A stretch of 56,795 bases of DNA from Clostridia bacterium (GCA_017456545.1 JAFTJE010000010.1:1-56795); one strand, 5' to 3'; positions 7,046-16,560 are shown, numbered from the stretch's first letter. Translations and numbers: made by a program. The notes: generated from the letters alone by a model not told the origin.

Positions 7046-7984
7046 ATGAGTCCCACCAAGGTGCCGATCTTTTTTTCCTGTGATGATAATTACATTCCCT
7101 TTCTCGGGGTAGCTATAAAATCGCTTATTGAAAATACATCAATGGATAATGAATATTTCATATTTGTTCTTCACTCTAAGATGAGCATAAGGAATATGAA
7201 AATAATCACAGCTATGGAAAAGGAAAATGTAAGCATATGCTTTATTGATGTTTCCGAAAAGCTTATTAAATACGGAGAAAAGCTTAATCTTCGTGACTAC
7301 TATACAGTGTCAATTTACTTCAGAATATTTATTCCAGATATGTTCCCCGAGTTTAAGAAGGCTATTTATCTCGATGCGGATATGGTAATCCTTGAGGATA
7401 TTGCAAAGCTCTATAACATTGAGCTGGGGGGCAACCTCCTTGCAGGTGTACCCGATGCTATAATTGCCTCCCGTCAGGAATTCCGTGATTATGCAGAGCT
7501 CGGCTGCGGAATCTATCCGTATACCAAATATTTCAACTCCGGTATGATGCTTATGAACCTGGATGCTATGCGTGAGTTTGGCTTGGAGGGAAAATTCGAG
7601 CATCTTTTCAATACCTACCGTTTTGAAACAGTATGTCCCGACCAGGATTATCTGAATGTTATATGCAAAGACAGAGTTCTCTACATTGATGAGGGCTGGG
7701 ATAAGATGGCAATAGACGGCTCATACGAAAATCCTATGATAGTCCACTATAATAACTTTGCTAAGCCCTGGCAGCAGGATGGCATTAATTATGCAGACCA
7801 GTTCTGGAAATACGCAAAGGATACTCCCTACTACGAGGAAATTATGAATATACGCCGTAATTTCAATGAAGAAAAGCTGCTTATGCAGGCTAAGGGTGGC
7901 GAGGAGCTTGTAAAAAGCACTATCCGTATCGTGAACAGCGATAAAAACTTCAAAAAAACATTATTTGATACAGGAATATTATGA
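7046..7984 (+). CDS. glycosyltransferase family 8 protein
   Basis: The 312-aa second GT8 enzyme starts 'KVPIFFSCDDNYIPFLGVAIKSLIENT'. DxD lies in 'AIYLDADMVILEDIAKLYNIEL' (about residue 108-112), followed by 'YFNSGMMLMNLDAMRE', 'CPDQDYLNVIC' and 'MIVHYNNFAKPWQ', the normal GT8 order. It probably adds a glucose or galactose residue. Its stop overlaps the second acyltransferase start (ATGA). It is only distantly similar to the upstream GT8, so the two are not a recent duplication. Confidence 0.9.
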   Translation: MSPTKVPIFFSCDDNYIPFLGVAIKSLIENTSMDNEYFIFVLHSKMSIRNMKIITAMEKENVSICFIDVSEKLIKYGEKLNLRDYYTVSIYFRIFIPDMFPEFKKAIYLDADMVILEDIAKLYNIELGGNLLAGVPDAIIASRQEFRDYAELGCGIYPYTKYFNSGMMLMNLDAMREFGLEGKFEHLFNTYRFETVCPDQDYLNVICKDRVLYIDEGWDKMAIDGSYENPMIVHYNNFAKPWQQDGINYADQFWKYAKDTPYYEEIMNIRRNFNEEKLLMQAKGGEELVKSTIRIVNSDKNFKKTLFDTGIL

Positions 7985-8856
7985 TGGAAGAAAAAAAGAT
8001 TCCCCTGGCACAGGACCGTGTAGAGGTTATAGAAAGAATAGCCCGGCTTGAGAAGGCCGGTGGAGAGAGCTTTTTTGAAAATGCTGAAATAGATCCACCC
8101 ACACGCCCTATTCTGCCAGACGAGGTAGACTATCTTAATAAGAAGCTTTCCTCTAAAATAAAGACTTTTTTTGCCTGCATTATAGAATGGATAGGTAAAA
8201 AAATCCTCAAAAAGAAATATGATATTACCGTAGTAGGTGAGGAAAACATCCGTGATATTAAGGGTGGTGCAATAATTACCAGCAACCATTTTGGATTTTT
8301 TGAAAGCCTTAATGTAAAGATAGCCTCTGAAAAGGCTAAGAAAAAGCACAAGCTCTACAAGGTTGTGCGTGAGGGAAATTTCTTTATGACAGGTCTTTTC
8401 GGCTTTCTTTTGAGAAATTGCCGTACTCTACCCTTAAGCTCCAATCTCCATACTATGAAAAAGCTGGATTTATCTATTGCAGAGCTTCTTAAAAAAAATA
8501 ATTTTATTCTTGTATACCCCGAGCAGGCACTGTGGTGGAATTATCCGAAGCCACGCCCCTACCGTATAGGAGCATACCATTACGCTGCAAAAAATAATGT
8601 GCCGGTTATTCCCTGCTTTGTAACACTTTCCAAAAAAGGGACTATCGGTAAGGACGGCTTCCCCGACCTTAAATACACAATCCACATTATGAAGCCTATT
8701 TATCCCGACCCCGACAAAAAGGTAAGGGATAATGCCTCCGAAATGCGTGAGGAAAACTCCCGCCTTTGCTTTGCAAAATACGAGGAGGTCTACGGCATTC
8801 CCGTTACCTACGGCGATTATTCACTTGAATCTGCCATTAACGGAGTTATAAAGTAA
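7981..8856 (+). CDS. lysophospholipid acyltransferase-family protein (PlsC-like)
   Basis: The 291-aa protein has a cytosolic N-terminal extension of about 60 residues, then the acyltransferase domain: 'IITSNHFGFFES' (about residue 100) with Glu where the canonical HX4D has Asp, 'LVYPEQALWWNY', and 'NNVPVIPCFVTLS'. It is translationally coupled to the preceding GT8. With the upstream pair this makes the order acyltransferase-GT8-GT8-acyltransferase, which suggests synthesis of an acylated glycolipid or glycan. Whether the Glu variant is active cannot be judged from sequence. Confidence 0.78.
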   Translation: MMEEKKIPLAQDRVEVIERIARLEKAGGESFFENAEIDPPTRPILPDEVDYLNKKLSSKIKTFFACIIEWIGKKILKKKYDITVVGEENIRDIKGGAIITSNHFGFFESLNVKIASEKAKKKHKLYKVVREGNFFMTGLFGFLLRNCRTLPLSSNLHTMKKLDLSIAELLKKNNFILVYPEQALWWNYPKPRPYRIGAYHYAAKNNVPVIPCFVTLSKKGTIGKDGFPDLKYTIHIMKPIYPDPDKKVRDNASEMREENSRLCFAKYEEVYGIPVTYGDYSLESAINGVIK

Positions 8857-8857
8857 C

Positions 8858-8889
8858 AAAAAAAAGCAGAGAAACTCTCTGCTTTTTTT
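8858..8889. terminator. bidirectional terminator
   Basis: AAAAAAGCAGAGA / TCTCTGCTTTTTT stem with a 3-nt loop between convergent genes. Confidence 0.85.
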
Positions 8890-8892
8890 ATG

Positions 8893-9132
8893 TTAAATTA
8901 ATTCTTCAACACCTATATTGAAAATTTCAGAAAAGGCTTTAAGCTCTATATCAGTAACAAATCGCTTACCACATTCTATTCTTTGTATTGCATTCTTATC
9001 AACATCTATACCTATAAGCTGCATTTTATCCGCAAGCCCTCTCTGTGAAAGCTTGGTTGCGAAGCTCATACGAAGCTCTCGAATCTTCTCTCCACATAGA
9101 TTGTTTCTGCCGTTATTTTTATTCTTAAACAT
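8893..9132 (-). CDS. small XRE-family DNA-binding regulator
   Basis: The 79-aa protein is essentially one helix-turn-helix domain: 'IRELRMSFATKLSQRGLADKMQLIGIDVDKNAIQRIECGKRFVTDIELKAFSEIF'. It lies divergent from an AbrB-like gene across 118 bp carrying two similar dyads, so it probably regulates itself and its neighbour. GGGGGG stands 4 nt before the ATG as RBS. Confidence 0.82.
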   Translation of the reverse strand: MFKNKNNGRNNLCGEKIRELRMSFATKLSQRGLADKMQLIGIDVDKNAIQRIECGKRFVTDIELKAFSEIFNIGVEELI

Positions 9133-9145
9133 AATACCCCCCTAT

Positions 9146-9215
9146 TTGACATTCAGTGATTGACAAATTTATTATATTGTGTTATAATGTCTTTATTGAC
9201 ATTTAGTGAATGTCA
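9146..9215 (+). promoter_or_regulatory. consensus promoter flanked by two copies of an operator
   Basis: TTGACA (9160-9165), 17-bp spacer and TATAAT (9183-9188) drive the AbrB-like gene. A palindrome TGACATT-TAGTG-AATGTCA (9197-9215) lies at the expected transcription start. A related copy, TTGACATTCAGTGATTG (about 9146-9162), overlaps the -35. The arrangement is typical of operators for the divergent XRE protein. Confidence 0.75.
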
Positions 9216-9250
9216 GTAAAGACATTTATCAACTGAAGGGGGTACTTGAT

Positions 9251-9436
9251 ATGAAATCAGATGTAGGAGTAATAAAGGAAATAGATCATCTTGGCAGAAT
9301 AGTAATTCCAAAGGATTATAGGTATCGCTTAGCTCTTGAAAAAGAGGTAGAAATTGTTTTGACAAGCAGTGGCGTTCTTATAAGAAATCCCGAATATAAA
9401 CTTCTTAGAATAACTACTCATAATGAAGATAATTAA
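9251..9436 (+). CDS. AbrB/MazE-type transition-state regulator
   Basis: The 61-aa protein carries a SpoVT-AbrB swapped-hairpin domain: 'GVIKEIDHLGRIVIPKDYRYRLAL' then 'EVEIVLTSSGVLIRNPEY'. Such proteins bind DNA as dimers or tetramers. I use the ATG at 9251, which has GAAGGGGG 9 nt upstream, rather than an earlier in-frame ATG at 9206 that would put the operator inside the coding region. Paired divergently with the XRE gene. No toxin gene follows, so it is more likely a regulator than an antitoxin. Confidence 0.82.
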   Translation: MKSDVGVIKEIDHLGRIVIPKDYRYRLALEKEVEIVLTSSGVLIRNPEYKLLRITTHNEDN

Positions 9437-9462
9437 AAAATCGCACCACGGTGCGATTTTTT
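9435..9462. terminator. bidirectional terminator
   Basis: AAAAAATCGCACC / GGTGCGATTTTTT stem between the AbrB-like gene and the end of the histidine operon. Confidence 0.85.
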
Positions 9463-9470
9463 ATGTGATA

Positions 9471-10274
9471 TTAAAGCTTATTTATTATTTCTTCAAGGGA
9501 TGTTATGTAGCCGTAGCCCAATTTATCAAGCCTTTCTGCCTCGGATTCAAGACCGAAATTTATTGTGGAGGTGGAGTGGGTATCGGAATTTATAACAAGC
9601 TTTTTACCACTGTCTCCTATGATTTTAAGAAGGAAGTGCTCGGGATAGGATTCTGTCCTGTAGCCACGGGAAATGGCTCCCGTATTCACCTCAAATACAG
9701 CAGGAGTTTGAAGAAGTGCTTTGACAGCCTCGGTGGCACATTTTACATATCTTGGGTGGGATGTGGAAAACTGTACTCCACCCTCGTTAAACTTGGTGCA
9801 CAGGTCCACATGACCTATAATATCGCATTTTGTTTTATTATAAATGTCGGCTACCAGCTTATAATAATCCTCGCAGTAGGCGTACATGTCGCCTCCGTAA
9901 TGCTTATCTACAAAGGCGTTGGTCGCATCTCTGCTCAAATCCACGGGGAGATACTCTCCGTTCTTGTAAACATAATGAACGGAGCCGAGAACATAATCGT
10001 AATCGTCTGTATCAAGGCAGGAAAAATAGTCCTGCTCTATACCCATATAAATTTTGATTTTATCCTTATATTTTTCTTTTAATGCTGTAATTTCCTGCTT
10101 ATACCTTTCGGTATTTTCAACCGTCATACACCAGCTACCGTCAAAATCCATATAGGCATGACCCGAAAAGCCTATCTCGGGACAGCCGAGCTCTATTGCC
10201 TTTTGCACCATTTCCTCTGCCGTATTTTTACCGTCGCAATATGTGGTGTGGAGATGATATGTAGACAGCTTCAT
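9471..10274 (-). CDS. hisK: histidinol-phosphatase, PHP family
   Basis: Dephosphorylates L-histidinol phosphate, the step before HisD. The 267-aa PHP-domain protein has metal-binding motifs '[12 protein letters not shown]' (residues about 6-17), 'GIEQDYF', 'IIGHVDLC' and '[12 protein letters not shown]', and the HisK-type '[16 protein letters not shown]'. It is the last gene of the his operon and overlaps hisIE by 4 bp. Firmicutes use this PHP enzyme in place of the HAD phosphatase domain of enteric HisB, consistent with the stand-alone hisB here. Confidence 0.92.
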   Translation of the reverse strand: MKLSTYHLHTTYCDGKNTAEEMVQKAIELGCPEIGFSGHAYMDFDGSWCMTVENTERYKQEITALKEKYKDKIKIYMGIEQDYFSCLDTDDYDYVLGSVHYVYKNGEYLPVDLSRDATNAFVDKHYGGDMYAYCEDYYKLVADIYNKTKCDIIGHVDLCTKFNEGGVQFSTSHPRYVKCATEAVKALLQTPAVFEVNTGAISRGYRTESYPEHFLLKIIGDSGKKLVINSDTHSTSTINFGLESEAERLDKLGYGYITSLEEIINKL

Positions 10275-10921
10275 TTTGTCATCTTCTCCTGCTTAACCTT
10301 ATGGTCGATAATATGTCTTGAAGCAAGCTCCCTGTGGATATCCTCTACGGATATGCCCATCTGTACCATAAGCACCATCACATGGTATGCAAGGTCTGCA
10401 ATCTCGTATACCGTTTCCTTTTTGTCATCTGCCTTGCCGGCTATAATAACCTCAGTACATTCCTCGCCAACCTTTTTAAGAATCTTGTCAATTCCCTTTT
10501 CAAAAAGATAAGTTGTATAGGAGCCCTCGGGCTTATCGGTCTTTCTGCCTACCAAAAGGTCATAAAGACCCTGAAGGGTAAACTGATTAAGGCTCTCACT
10601 CTGATATACGGGCTTTGTAAAGCATGAGTCTGTGCCCATATGGCATGCAGGACCGTCCTTCTCCACAACCACGGTAAGAGCATCCTTATCGCAGTCAGCT
10701 GTAATAGAAACTATATGCTGATAATTTCCACTTGTCTCGCCCTTTAACCAAAGCTCGTTTCTTGAACGACTGAAAAAGCAGGTAAGACCCTTTTCCATAG
10801 ATATTTTAAGGCTTTCCTTGTTCATATAAGCAACTGTCAGCACATCCTTGGTTATGCTGTCCACAACTACTGCGGGAATCAAGCCCTTTTCATCAAATTT
10901 AAGTTCATCAATATTTATCAT
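10271..10921 (-). CDS. hisIE: bifunctional phosphoribosyl-AMP cyclohydrolase / phosphoribosyl-ATP pyrophosphatase
   Basis: Steps 2 and 3 of histidine synthesis. The 216-aa fusion has an N-terminal HisI domain ('[19 protein letters not shown]', 'ADCDKDAL', and Cys/His zinc ligands in 'GPACHMG') and a C-terminal HisE MazG-like domain ('[14 protein letters not shown]', '[13 protein letters not shown]'). It begins 2 bp after hisF and is coupled to hisK. Confidence 0.95.
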   Translation of the reverse strand: MINIDELKFDEKGLIPAVVVDSITKDVLTVAYMNKESLKISMEKGLTCFFSRSRNELWLKGETSGNYQHIVSITADCDKDALTVVVEKDGPACHMGTDSCFTKPVYQSESLNQFTLQGLYDLLVGRKTDKPEGSYTTYLFEKGIDKILKKVGEECTEVIIAGKADDKKETVYEIADLAYHVMVLMVQMGISVEDIHRELASRHIIDHKVKQEKMTK

Positions 10922-10923
10922 AA

Positions 10924-11682
10924 TTATAACCTCACAGTTATGTCATTTGCCTTAAGCTCTTTTTTAAGGTCCTTAATTTCAATTTCTCCAAAGTGGAATA
11001 CGGATGCGGCAAGGCCTGCATCAATATCGGGTATCGCCTTGAACAAATCAATAAAGTGCTGTACCGAGCCTGCACCTCCGGAGGCTATAACAGGTACATT
11101 AACTGCCTCGCACACGGCTCTTAGCATTTCTATATCAAAGCCACCCTTTACTCCGTCGGTATCAATGGAGTTGACAACCACCTCGCCGGCACCGAGCTCC
11201 ACACATTTCTTTATCCAGGAGATTGCCTCCATGCCCGTGTTCTCCCGTCCTCCTTTTGCAAAGACTCTGAACACGCCATCAACTCTTTTTATGTCAGCGG
11301 AGATTACCACACATTGATTACCGTACTTTTGTGCAGCCTCTCTTATAAGCTCGGGATTTCTGATAGCACCTGAATTTACACTTACCTTATCAGCTCCACA
11401 CTTAAGCACCCTGTCAAAATCCTCTATGGAATTTATGCCTCCGCCTACTGTCAAGGGAATAAAAATTTTACTTGCAACCTCACGGAGGATATCGGTAAAC
11501 AGAGCTCTGCCCTCATAGGAGGCTGTAATATCGTAAAATACAAGCTCGTCTGCCCCACACTCGGAATAATATTCAGCAAGTTTTACAGGGGAGGAAACAT
11601 CGGCAAGTCCGAGGAAATTCACTCCCTTTACTACCCTGCCGTCCTTTACATCAAGGCAGGGAATTATTCTTTTTGTAATCAT
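10924..11682 (-). CDS. hisF: imidazole glycerol phosphate synthase, cyclase subunit
   Basis: Uses ammonia from HisH to form imidazole glycerol phosphate and AICAR. The 252-aa (beta/alpha)8 barrel starts '[21 protein letters not shown]', where Asp11 is the general acid/base. It shows both half-barrel phosphate loops ('TVGGGI' and 'ASGGAG') and the catalytic Asp in '[13 protein letters not shown]'. It overlaps hisA by 4 bp. Confidence 0.97.
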   Translation of the reverse strand: MITKRIIPCLDVKDGRVVKGVNFLGLADVSSPVKLAEYYSECGADELVFYDITASYEGRALFTDILREVASKIFIPLTVGGGINSIEDFDRVLKCGADKVSVNSGAIRNPELIREAAQKYGNQCVVISADIKRVDGVFRVFAKGGRENTGMEAISWIKKCVELGAGEVVVNSIDTDGVKGGFDIEMLRAVCEAVNVPVIASGGAGSVQHFIDLFKAIPDIDAGLAASVFHFGEIEIKDLKKELKANDITVRL

Positions 11683-12392
11683 TTCGCCACCTCGATTGCC
11701 TCGGCAAGATTTATGGCACCGGTATAATAGGCTTTACCGATGATTGCACCGTAAAGCTCCATACGGCGAAGCTCTCTGACATCGTCAATCGCAGACACTC
11801 CACCCGATGCAACTATATCAAGTGAATACTTTTCGGAAAGCTCCCTGTACATCTGAAGGTTGGTGCCCCTCATAGCTCCGTCCTTGGATATATCGGTGCA
11901 GATAATTGTTTTAACACCTATTTTCTGCATTTTTTCAAAAAAGCTGTCAAGGGTATATGCAGATTTTTCAAGCCAACCCTTAATTGCTATGTATCCGTCC
12001 TTAACATCGGCACCGACAGCTATCTTATCGCCGTATTTACTAACTGCCTTAACAAGAAATTCCTCATCGGTAACGGCAGATGTACCGAGAATAACACGGG
12101 ATACCCCTGCGTCAAGATATCTTTCAACAGTCTCCATAGAACGGATACCCCCTCCTATTTCAACAAAAAGGGATGTGTTTTTTGCAATGTCGGTAACAAT
12201 ATCTATATTTGGTGTTGTACCGTCCTTTGCCCCCTCTAAATCCACCATATGGATATATTTGGCACCCTTCGCCTCAAAGTCTCTTGCCACCTCAATAGGG
12301 TTATCGCTATATACGGTCATCTGTGCATAGTCACCCTTAAAAAGCCTCACAGCTTTTTTATCAAATAAATCTATTGCGGGAAAGATATTCAT
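11679..12392 (-). CDS. hisA: ProFAR isomerase
   Basis: Isomerises ProFAR to PRFAR. The 237-aa barrel shows 'FPAIDLFDKKAVRLFKGDY' with the catalytic Asp near residue 8, 'EIGGGIRSMETV', 'CTDISKDGAMRGTN' and 'VASGGVS'. It overlaps hisH by 4 bp and hisF by 4 bp. Confidence 0.96.
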   Translation of the reverse strand: MNIFPAIDLFDKKAVRLFKGDYAQMTVYSDNPIEVARDFEAKGAKYIHMVDLEGAKDGTTPNIDIVTDIAKNTSLFVEIGGGIRSMETVERYLDAGVSRVILGTSAVTDEEFLVKAVSKYGDKIAVGADVKDGYIAIKGWLEKSAYTLDSFFEKMQKIGVKTIICTDISKDGAMRGTNLQMYRELSEKYSLDIVASGGVSAIDDVRELRRMELYGAIIGKAYYTGAINLAEAIEVAK

Positions 12393-13009
12393 TCTTCATC
12401 CTCCCATTCACAGAATGCCTGTAAGATTTTTAAGCCTACGGTACCGCTTTTTTCGGGATGAAACTGCATTCCCACCACATTATCCTTAACAACCGAGGCT
12501 GTCAGCTCATAGCCGTATTCAGCAGTTGCGAGGAGACTGTCCTCACAGTTTTCTGCATAGTATGAGTGGACAAAGTATACGCAGTCCTCCTCCTTAATGT
12601 ACTTAAAGAGAGGGTGATTTTTTGCAAAATGGAGTGCATTCCAGCCTATATGAGGAATTTTAAGCTCCTTTGGGAGTCTACCCTCCATGGGCACCACATT
12701 GCCCTTAAGGAGAGAAAGTCCTGTATGCTCTCCGTACTCATAGCTTTTTTCAAAAAGAAGCTGCATTCCTAAGCAAATGCCCATAAGCTTCTTGCCCCTT
12801 TTTGCTTCATCTATTACAATTTTGTCAAGCCCTGTGTCGTTTAATTTTTTAATTGCATCGCCAAAGGCTCCCACACCGGGAAGGATTATTTTGTCGGCGT
12901 TCCTTATTTCCTCGGGGTCCGAGGTAACGACAGCATCTGCCCCGATTGCCTTTAATGAGGAGCAAAGGGAGAAAAGATTGCCAACGCCATAGTCTATTAT
13001 TGCTATCAT
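12389..13009 (-). CDS. hisH: imidazole glycerol phosphate synthase, glutaminase subunit
   Basis: A class I glutamine amidotransferase feeding ammonia to HisF. The 206-aa protein has the nucleophile in 'GICLGMQLLFE' (Cys about residue 78), the oxyanion region 'LPGVGAFGDA', and the His/Glu pair in 'GMQFHPEKSG'. It abuts hisB, sharing one base. Confidence 0.96.
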   Translation of the reverse strand: MIAIIDYGVGNLFSLCSSLKAIGADAVVTSDPEEIRNADKIILPGVGAFGDAIKKLNDTGLDKIVIDEAKRGKKLMGICLGMQLLFEKSYEYGEHTGLSLLKGNVVPMEGRLPKELKIPHIGWNALHFAKNHPLFKYIKEEDCVYFVHSYYAENCEDSLLATAEYGYELTASVVKDNVVGMQFHPEKSGTVGLKILQAFCEWEDEE

Positions 13010-13596
13010 CAGATTACACCCTTAGTTGACGGAATTTCACTTGCGTATCTTTCATCGATTTCCGTAGCGTATGAAAGTGCTCTTGCAGCAGCCTTAAAGG
13101 CTCCCTCTATTATGTGATGAGAATTTACACCGGAGAGCTGACGGATGTGAAGAGTAATTTTTGCCTCTCTTACAAATGCCATAAAGAACTCCTGTACAAG
13201 CTCGGTATCAAAATTTCCGACCTTGTATGCAGGGATATCGAGTGCATAGCCGAGGTAGTCTCTGCCGGAAATGTCAACGGCACAGAGGATAAGTGCCTCA
13301 TCCATAGGGATAGTCTTATCTCCGTAGCGTCTTATTCCCTTCTTATCGCCAAGGCAGTCGTAAAACGCCTTACCCAAGCAGATTCCTATATCCTCTGCTG
13401 TGTGGTGGTAGTCAACATATGTATCTCCAACACATTTTACAGAAAGGTCATAATGAGCATGCTTTGCAAAAAGGGTAAGCATATGGTCTAAAAAGCCACA
13501 CCCTGTGTCTATTTTTGCCTCTCCCACGCCGTCTATAACGAGGGACAAGGCTATATCTGTCTCCGCTGTTTTGCGTTTGATTTCAGATGCTCTCAT
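13009..13596 (-). CDS. hisB: imidazoleglycerol-phosphate dehydratase
   Basis: The 195-aa Mn-dependent dehydratase. Paired His motifs 'DYHHTAEDIGICLGKAF' and 'SHHIIEGAFKAAARAL', plus 'GCGFLDHMLTLFAKHAHYDL', form the metal sites. It is monofunctional: the phosphatase domain of enteric HisB is absent, and HisK supplies that activity. Confidence 0.96.
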   Translation of the reverse strand: MRASEIKRKTAETDIALSLVIDGVGEAKIDTGCGFLDHMLTLFAKHAHYDLSVKCVGDTYVDYHHTAEDIGICLGKAFYDCLGDKKGIRRYGDKTIPMDEALILCAVDISGRDYLGYALDIPAYKVGNFDTELVQEFFMAFVREAKITLHIRQLSGVNSHHIIEGAFKAAARALSYATEIDERYASEIPSTKGVI

Positions 13597-13597
13597 T

Positions 13598-14659
13598 TTA
13601 TTTCTCCTTTATAATTTCGGACACCGTATCAAGAAGCTTATCCATCATATCTCTTGTTCCTATGGTTATACGGTTAAAATCCTTGATTATTTCCTTTGAA
13701 AAATGTCTTATCAGTATTCCTCTCTCCTTAAGCCTTACATAAAGCTCCTTGCCGGAGATTTTACTATGTCTTGCAAAGAGGAAGTTGGCAAGGGAGGGCA
13801 AAACCTCAAAGCCCATCTTTTCAAGGGCTGTCCTTGTGTATTCTCTGTTTTCCATAACTGTTCTGCAGTTTGACATATAGTATTCATTATCGTCAAGAGC
13901 TGCACAGCCAACTGCCATAGTCATTCTGTTAATGTTATAGGGATTTGTAGAATACTTTATGGTATTAAGGTCGCAAATAAGAGACTTATTTGCTATGCCG
14001 AAGCCGAGTCGGGCACCGGCAAGAGAACGGGACTTTGAAAAAGTACCTGTTACCAAAAGATTATCATATTTTTCCGTAAGCACAACAGCACTTTCTGCAC
14101 CGAAATCCACATACGCCTCATCAATTATGACCACATTATCGGGATTGGATTTAACTATCTCCTCTATCTGCCAAAGAGGAAGTGCAATGCCAGTGGGGGC
14201 GTTGGGATTTGCGATAACTATATTTTTGTTTATACCTATGTAGTCCTTATAATCTACGGAAAAATCCTCTTTTAAGGGAATCTCCTCATATGGGATTCCG
14301 TTAAGCTCTGCAAATACGGGATAAAATCCATAGGTTATGTTGGGAAATACAATAGGGTGCGTCCCGTCGCAAAATGCCATAAACGCAAAATTCAGTATCT
14401 CGTCGGAGCCGTTTGTCATAAGGATACATTCTCTCGGTGCTCCGAACACCTCCGACGCCTTTTTTACAAGCTCAGTGCATTCGGGGTCTGAATAAAGCTG
14501 TAGTCTTCCTGCCTCTTCCCTTGCTGCCTCCAACGCCCTTTGCGACGGAGGAAAGGGGGATTCATTTGTATTTAATTTGATATACTTCATATCCTTTGGC
14601 TGCTCTCCGGGAACATATGCCTCAAGATTTGAATATTTACTGCTGAAAAATCTGCTCAT
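13598..14659 (-). CDS. hisC: histidinol-phosphate aminotransferase
   Basis: A PLP-dependent class I/II aminotransferase converting imidazole acetol phosphate to histidinol phosphate. From the start I prefer (ATG at 14659, one base after the hisD stop) the protein is 353 aa, the family norm. A longer open frame upstream overlaps hisD and lacks support. Visible motifs are 'IKLNTNESPFPPS', 'NPNAPTGIALP', 'IIDEAYVDFG' and the PLP lysine in 'GTFSKSRSLAGARLGFGIA'. Confidence 0.95.
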   Translation of the reverse strand: MSRFFSSKYSNLEAYVPGEQPKDMKYIKLNTNESPFPPSQRALEAAREEAGRLQLYSDPECTELVKKASEVFGAPRECILMTNGSDEILNFAFMAFCDGTHPIVFPNITYGFYPVFAELNGIPYEEIPLKEDFSVDYKDYIGINKNIVIANPNAPTGIALPLWQIEEIVKSNPDNVVIIDEAYVDFGAESAVVLTEKYDNLLVTGTFSKSRSLAGARLGFGIANKSLICDLNTIKYSTNPYNINRMTMAVGCAALDDNEYYMSNCRTVMENREYTRTALEKMGFEVLPSLANFLFARHSKISGKELYVRLKERGILIRHFSKEIIKDFNRITIGTRDMMDKLLDTVSEIIKEK

Positions 14660-14660
14660 A

Positions 14661-15938
14661 TCAGTCCTCGAAACGAATTGTAGCACTCTTTGCATGGGCA
14701 TCAAGGCCTTCTTTTTTAGCAAAGTATGAAACCTTGTCTGCCACCTTAGAAAGGGCATCCTTGGTATAATATGTAAACTGTGATTTCTTTACAAAATCGT
14801 CAACGGACAGGGGGCTCGAAAACCTGGCTGTTCCACTTGTGGGCAGGGTATGATTCGGACCCGCAAAATAATCGCCCAGTGCCTCGGGACAGTATTTTCC
14901 CATAAATATAGAGCCTGCGTGCTTGATTTTATCAAGGTAGTCAAAGGGATTGTCAACGCAGATTTCAAGATGCTCCGGTGCTATCTCATTTGCTATATCA
15001 ATAGCAAGCATAAGATTGTTTTCTGCTACTATTATCTTACCGTTATTATCAATGGAGTGTCTTGCTATTTCGGCTCTGGGGAGCATTGGAATCTGTCTTT
15101 CAAGCTCGTCACTTACCTTCCTTGCAAACTCATAGCTGTCTGTTACAAGAACTGCACTCGCCATTCTGTCGTGCTCTGCCTGTGAGAGCAAATCTGCCGA
15201 TACATATGTAGGATTACAGGTGGAATCTGCAACAACAAGTATCTCGGAGGGTCCTGCTATCATATCAATATTAACCTTGCCGAACACCTGCTTCTTTGCC
15301 TCTGCCACATAAGCGTTACCGGGTCCTACGATTTTATCAACCTTAGGTATGCTCTCTGTTCCGTAAGCAAGAGCTGCAATTGCCTGTGCTCCTCCCACCT
15401 TGAATATCCTGTCAACTCCGGCAATCTTAGCTGCTGCTAAAATAACGGGATTTACTCTTCCGTCCTTTGTTGGCGGTGTAACCATTACTATCTCACTGCA
15501 GCCTGCAATTTTAGCCGGGATGGAGTCCATAAGGACAGTGGAGGGATACGCTGCTGTACCACCGGGAACATAAAGTCCTACCTTTTCAATAGGCATCACC
15601 TTCTGACCCGTTACGACACCGTCCTTCTCGCTTATTACAAAGCTGTTTCTTACCTGCCTTTTATGGAAATTACGGATATTCTCTGCTGCCTCCTCGATTA
15701 TGGAAACAAATTCGGCATCAACAGAGGCAAACGCCTCGTCAATTTCCTTTTCTGTTACCTCAAGGGCAGAAAGTGTCGCCTTATCGAATTTTTCGCAATA
15801 TTCAAAAAGTGCCTTATCCTTATTTTTTATTACATTGGCAATTATCTCGGAAACAACACTCTCTACATTGGATGCTATGTTTCCACGGAAAAATATCTCG
15901 TCATTTGATACCTCTCCGTATTTGTATATCTTAATCAT
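14661..15938 (-). CDS. hisD: histidinol dehydrogenase
   Basis: Oxidises histidinol to histidine in two NAD-dependent steps. The 425-aa zinc enzyme shows 'LYVPGGTAAYPSTVLM', 'KVGGAQAIAALAYGTESIPKVDKIVGPGN', 'DMIAGPSEILVVAD', 'SQAEHD', and the catalytic Glu/His of 'NEIAPEHLEI'. Its start overlaps the hisG end by 8 bp. Confidence 0.97.
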   Translation of the reverse strand: MIKIYKYGEVSNDEIFFRGNIASNVESVVSEIIANVIKNKDKALFEYCEKFDKATLSALEVTEKEIDEAFASVDAEFVSIIEEAAENIRNFHKRQVRNSFVISEKDGVVTGQKVMPIEKVGLYVPGGTAAYPSTVLMDSIPAKIAGCSEIVMVTPPTKDGRVNPVILAAAKIAGVDRIFKVGGAQAIAALAYGTESIPKVDKIVGPGNAYVAEAKKQVFGKVNIDMIAGPSEILVVADSTCNPTYVSADLLSQAEHDRMASAVLVTDSYEFARKVSDELERQIPMLPRAEIARHSIDNNGKIIVAENNLMLAIDIANEIAPEHLEICVDNPFDYLDKIKHAGSIFMGKYCPEALGDYFAGPNHTLPTSGTARFSSPLSVDDFVKKSQFTYYTKDALSKVADKVSYFAKKEGLDAHAKSATIRFED

Positions 15939-16560
15939 CGGTCCTTACCTGATCCTTCATACACTTAACTATTTTTTCAATTTCCTCTGTTTTGAACTTA
16001 AAGCTTGACTTATTTGAAATAAGTCTTGCACTTATGGGAACTATTGTCTCCATTACGGAAAGATTATTTTCCATAAGAGTTTTTCCCGTTTCCACAATAT
16101 CTACAATAACATCGGAAAGTCCTAAAATGGGTGCGATTTCAATAGAGCCGTTCAGCTTGATTATATCAATATCACGGCATTTTGAAGCATAATGCTTCTT
16201 TGCTATATTTACAAACTTGGTAGCAACCTTAAGAGTACGGGAGCCGTCGTCGTAAAACTCATTCTTTCCTGCTACAGCCATACGGCACTTACCCATATTA
16301 AGGTCAAGAAGCTCATATACATCGGGGGCATATTCAAGTAAAATATCCTTACCGGCAACACCGATGTCTGCCGATCCCCTTTCAACATATATGGAAACAT
16401 CCGAGGGCTTTACCCAGAAGTATCTTATGCCCTTTTCCTTATTTTCAAATATAAGCTTTCTTGTATTTTCCTTAATGGAGGGACACTCATATCCAGCCCT
16501 CTCAAACATATCGTAAACCTTTTCACCGAGTCTGCCCTTCGGGAGTGCAACATTTATCAT
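15931..16560 (-). CDS. hisG: ATP phosphoribosyltransferase, short-form catalytic subunit
   Basis: First committed step: ATP plus PRPP to phosphoribosyl-ATP. At 209 aa it lacks the C-terminal regulatory ACT domain of long HisG and so needs HisZ, encoded directly upstream. Motifs are 'ALPKGRLGEKVYDMFERAGYEC', 'ERGSADIGVAGKD' and 'IVDIVETGKTLMENNL', the PRPP site. Confidence 0.96.
   Translation of the reverse strand: MINVALPKGRLGEKVYDMFERAGYECPSIKENTRKLIFENKEKGIRYFWVKPSDVSIYVERGSADIGVAGKDILLEYAPDVYELLDLNMGKCRMAVAGKNEFYDDGSRTLKVATKFVNIAKKHYASKCRDIDIIKLNGSIEIAPILGLSDVIVDIVETGKTLMENNLSVMETIVPISARLISNKSSFKFKTEEIEKIVKCMKDQVRTDD

Noticed and set aside
14660-14758. N-terminal extension of HisC
   Set aside because: It lies wholly inside hisD in another frame. 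The ATG at 14659 gives the normal protein length.
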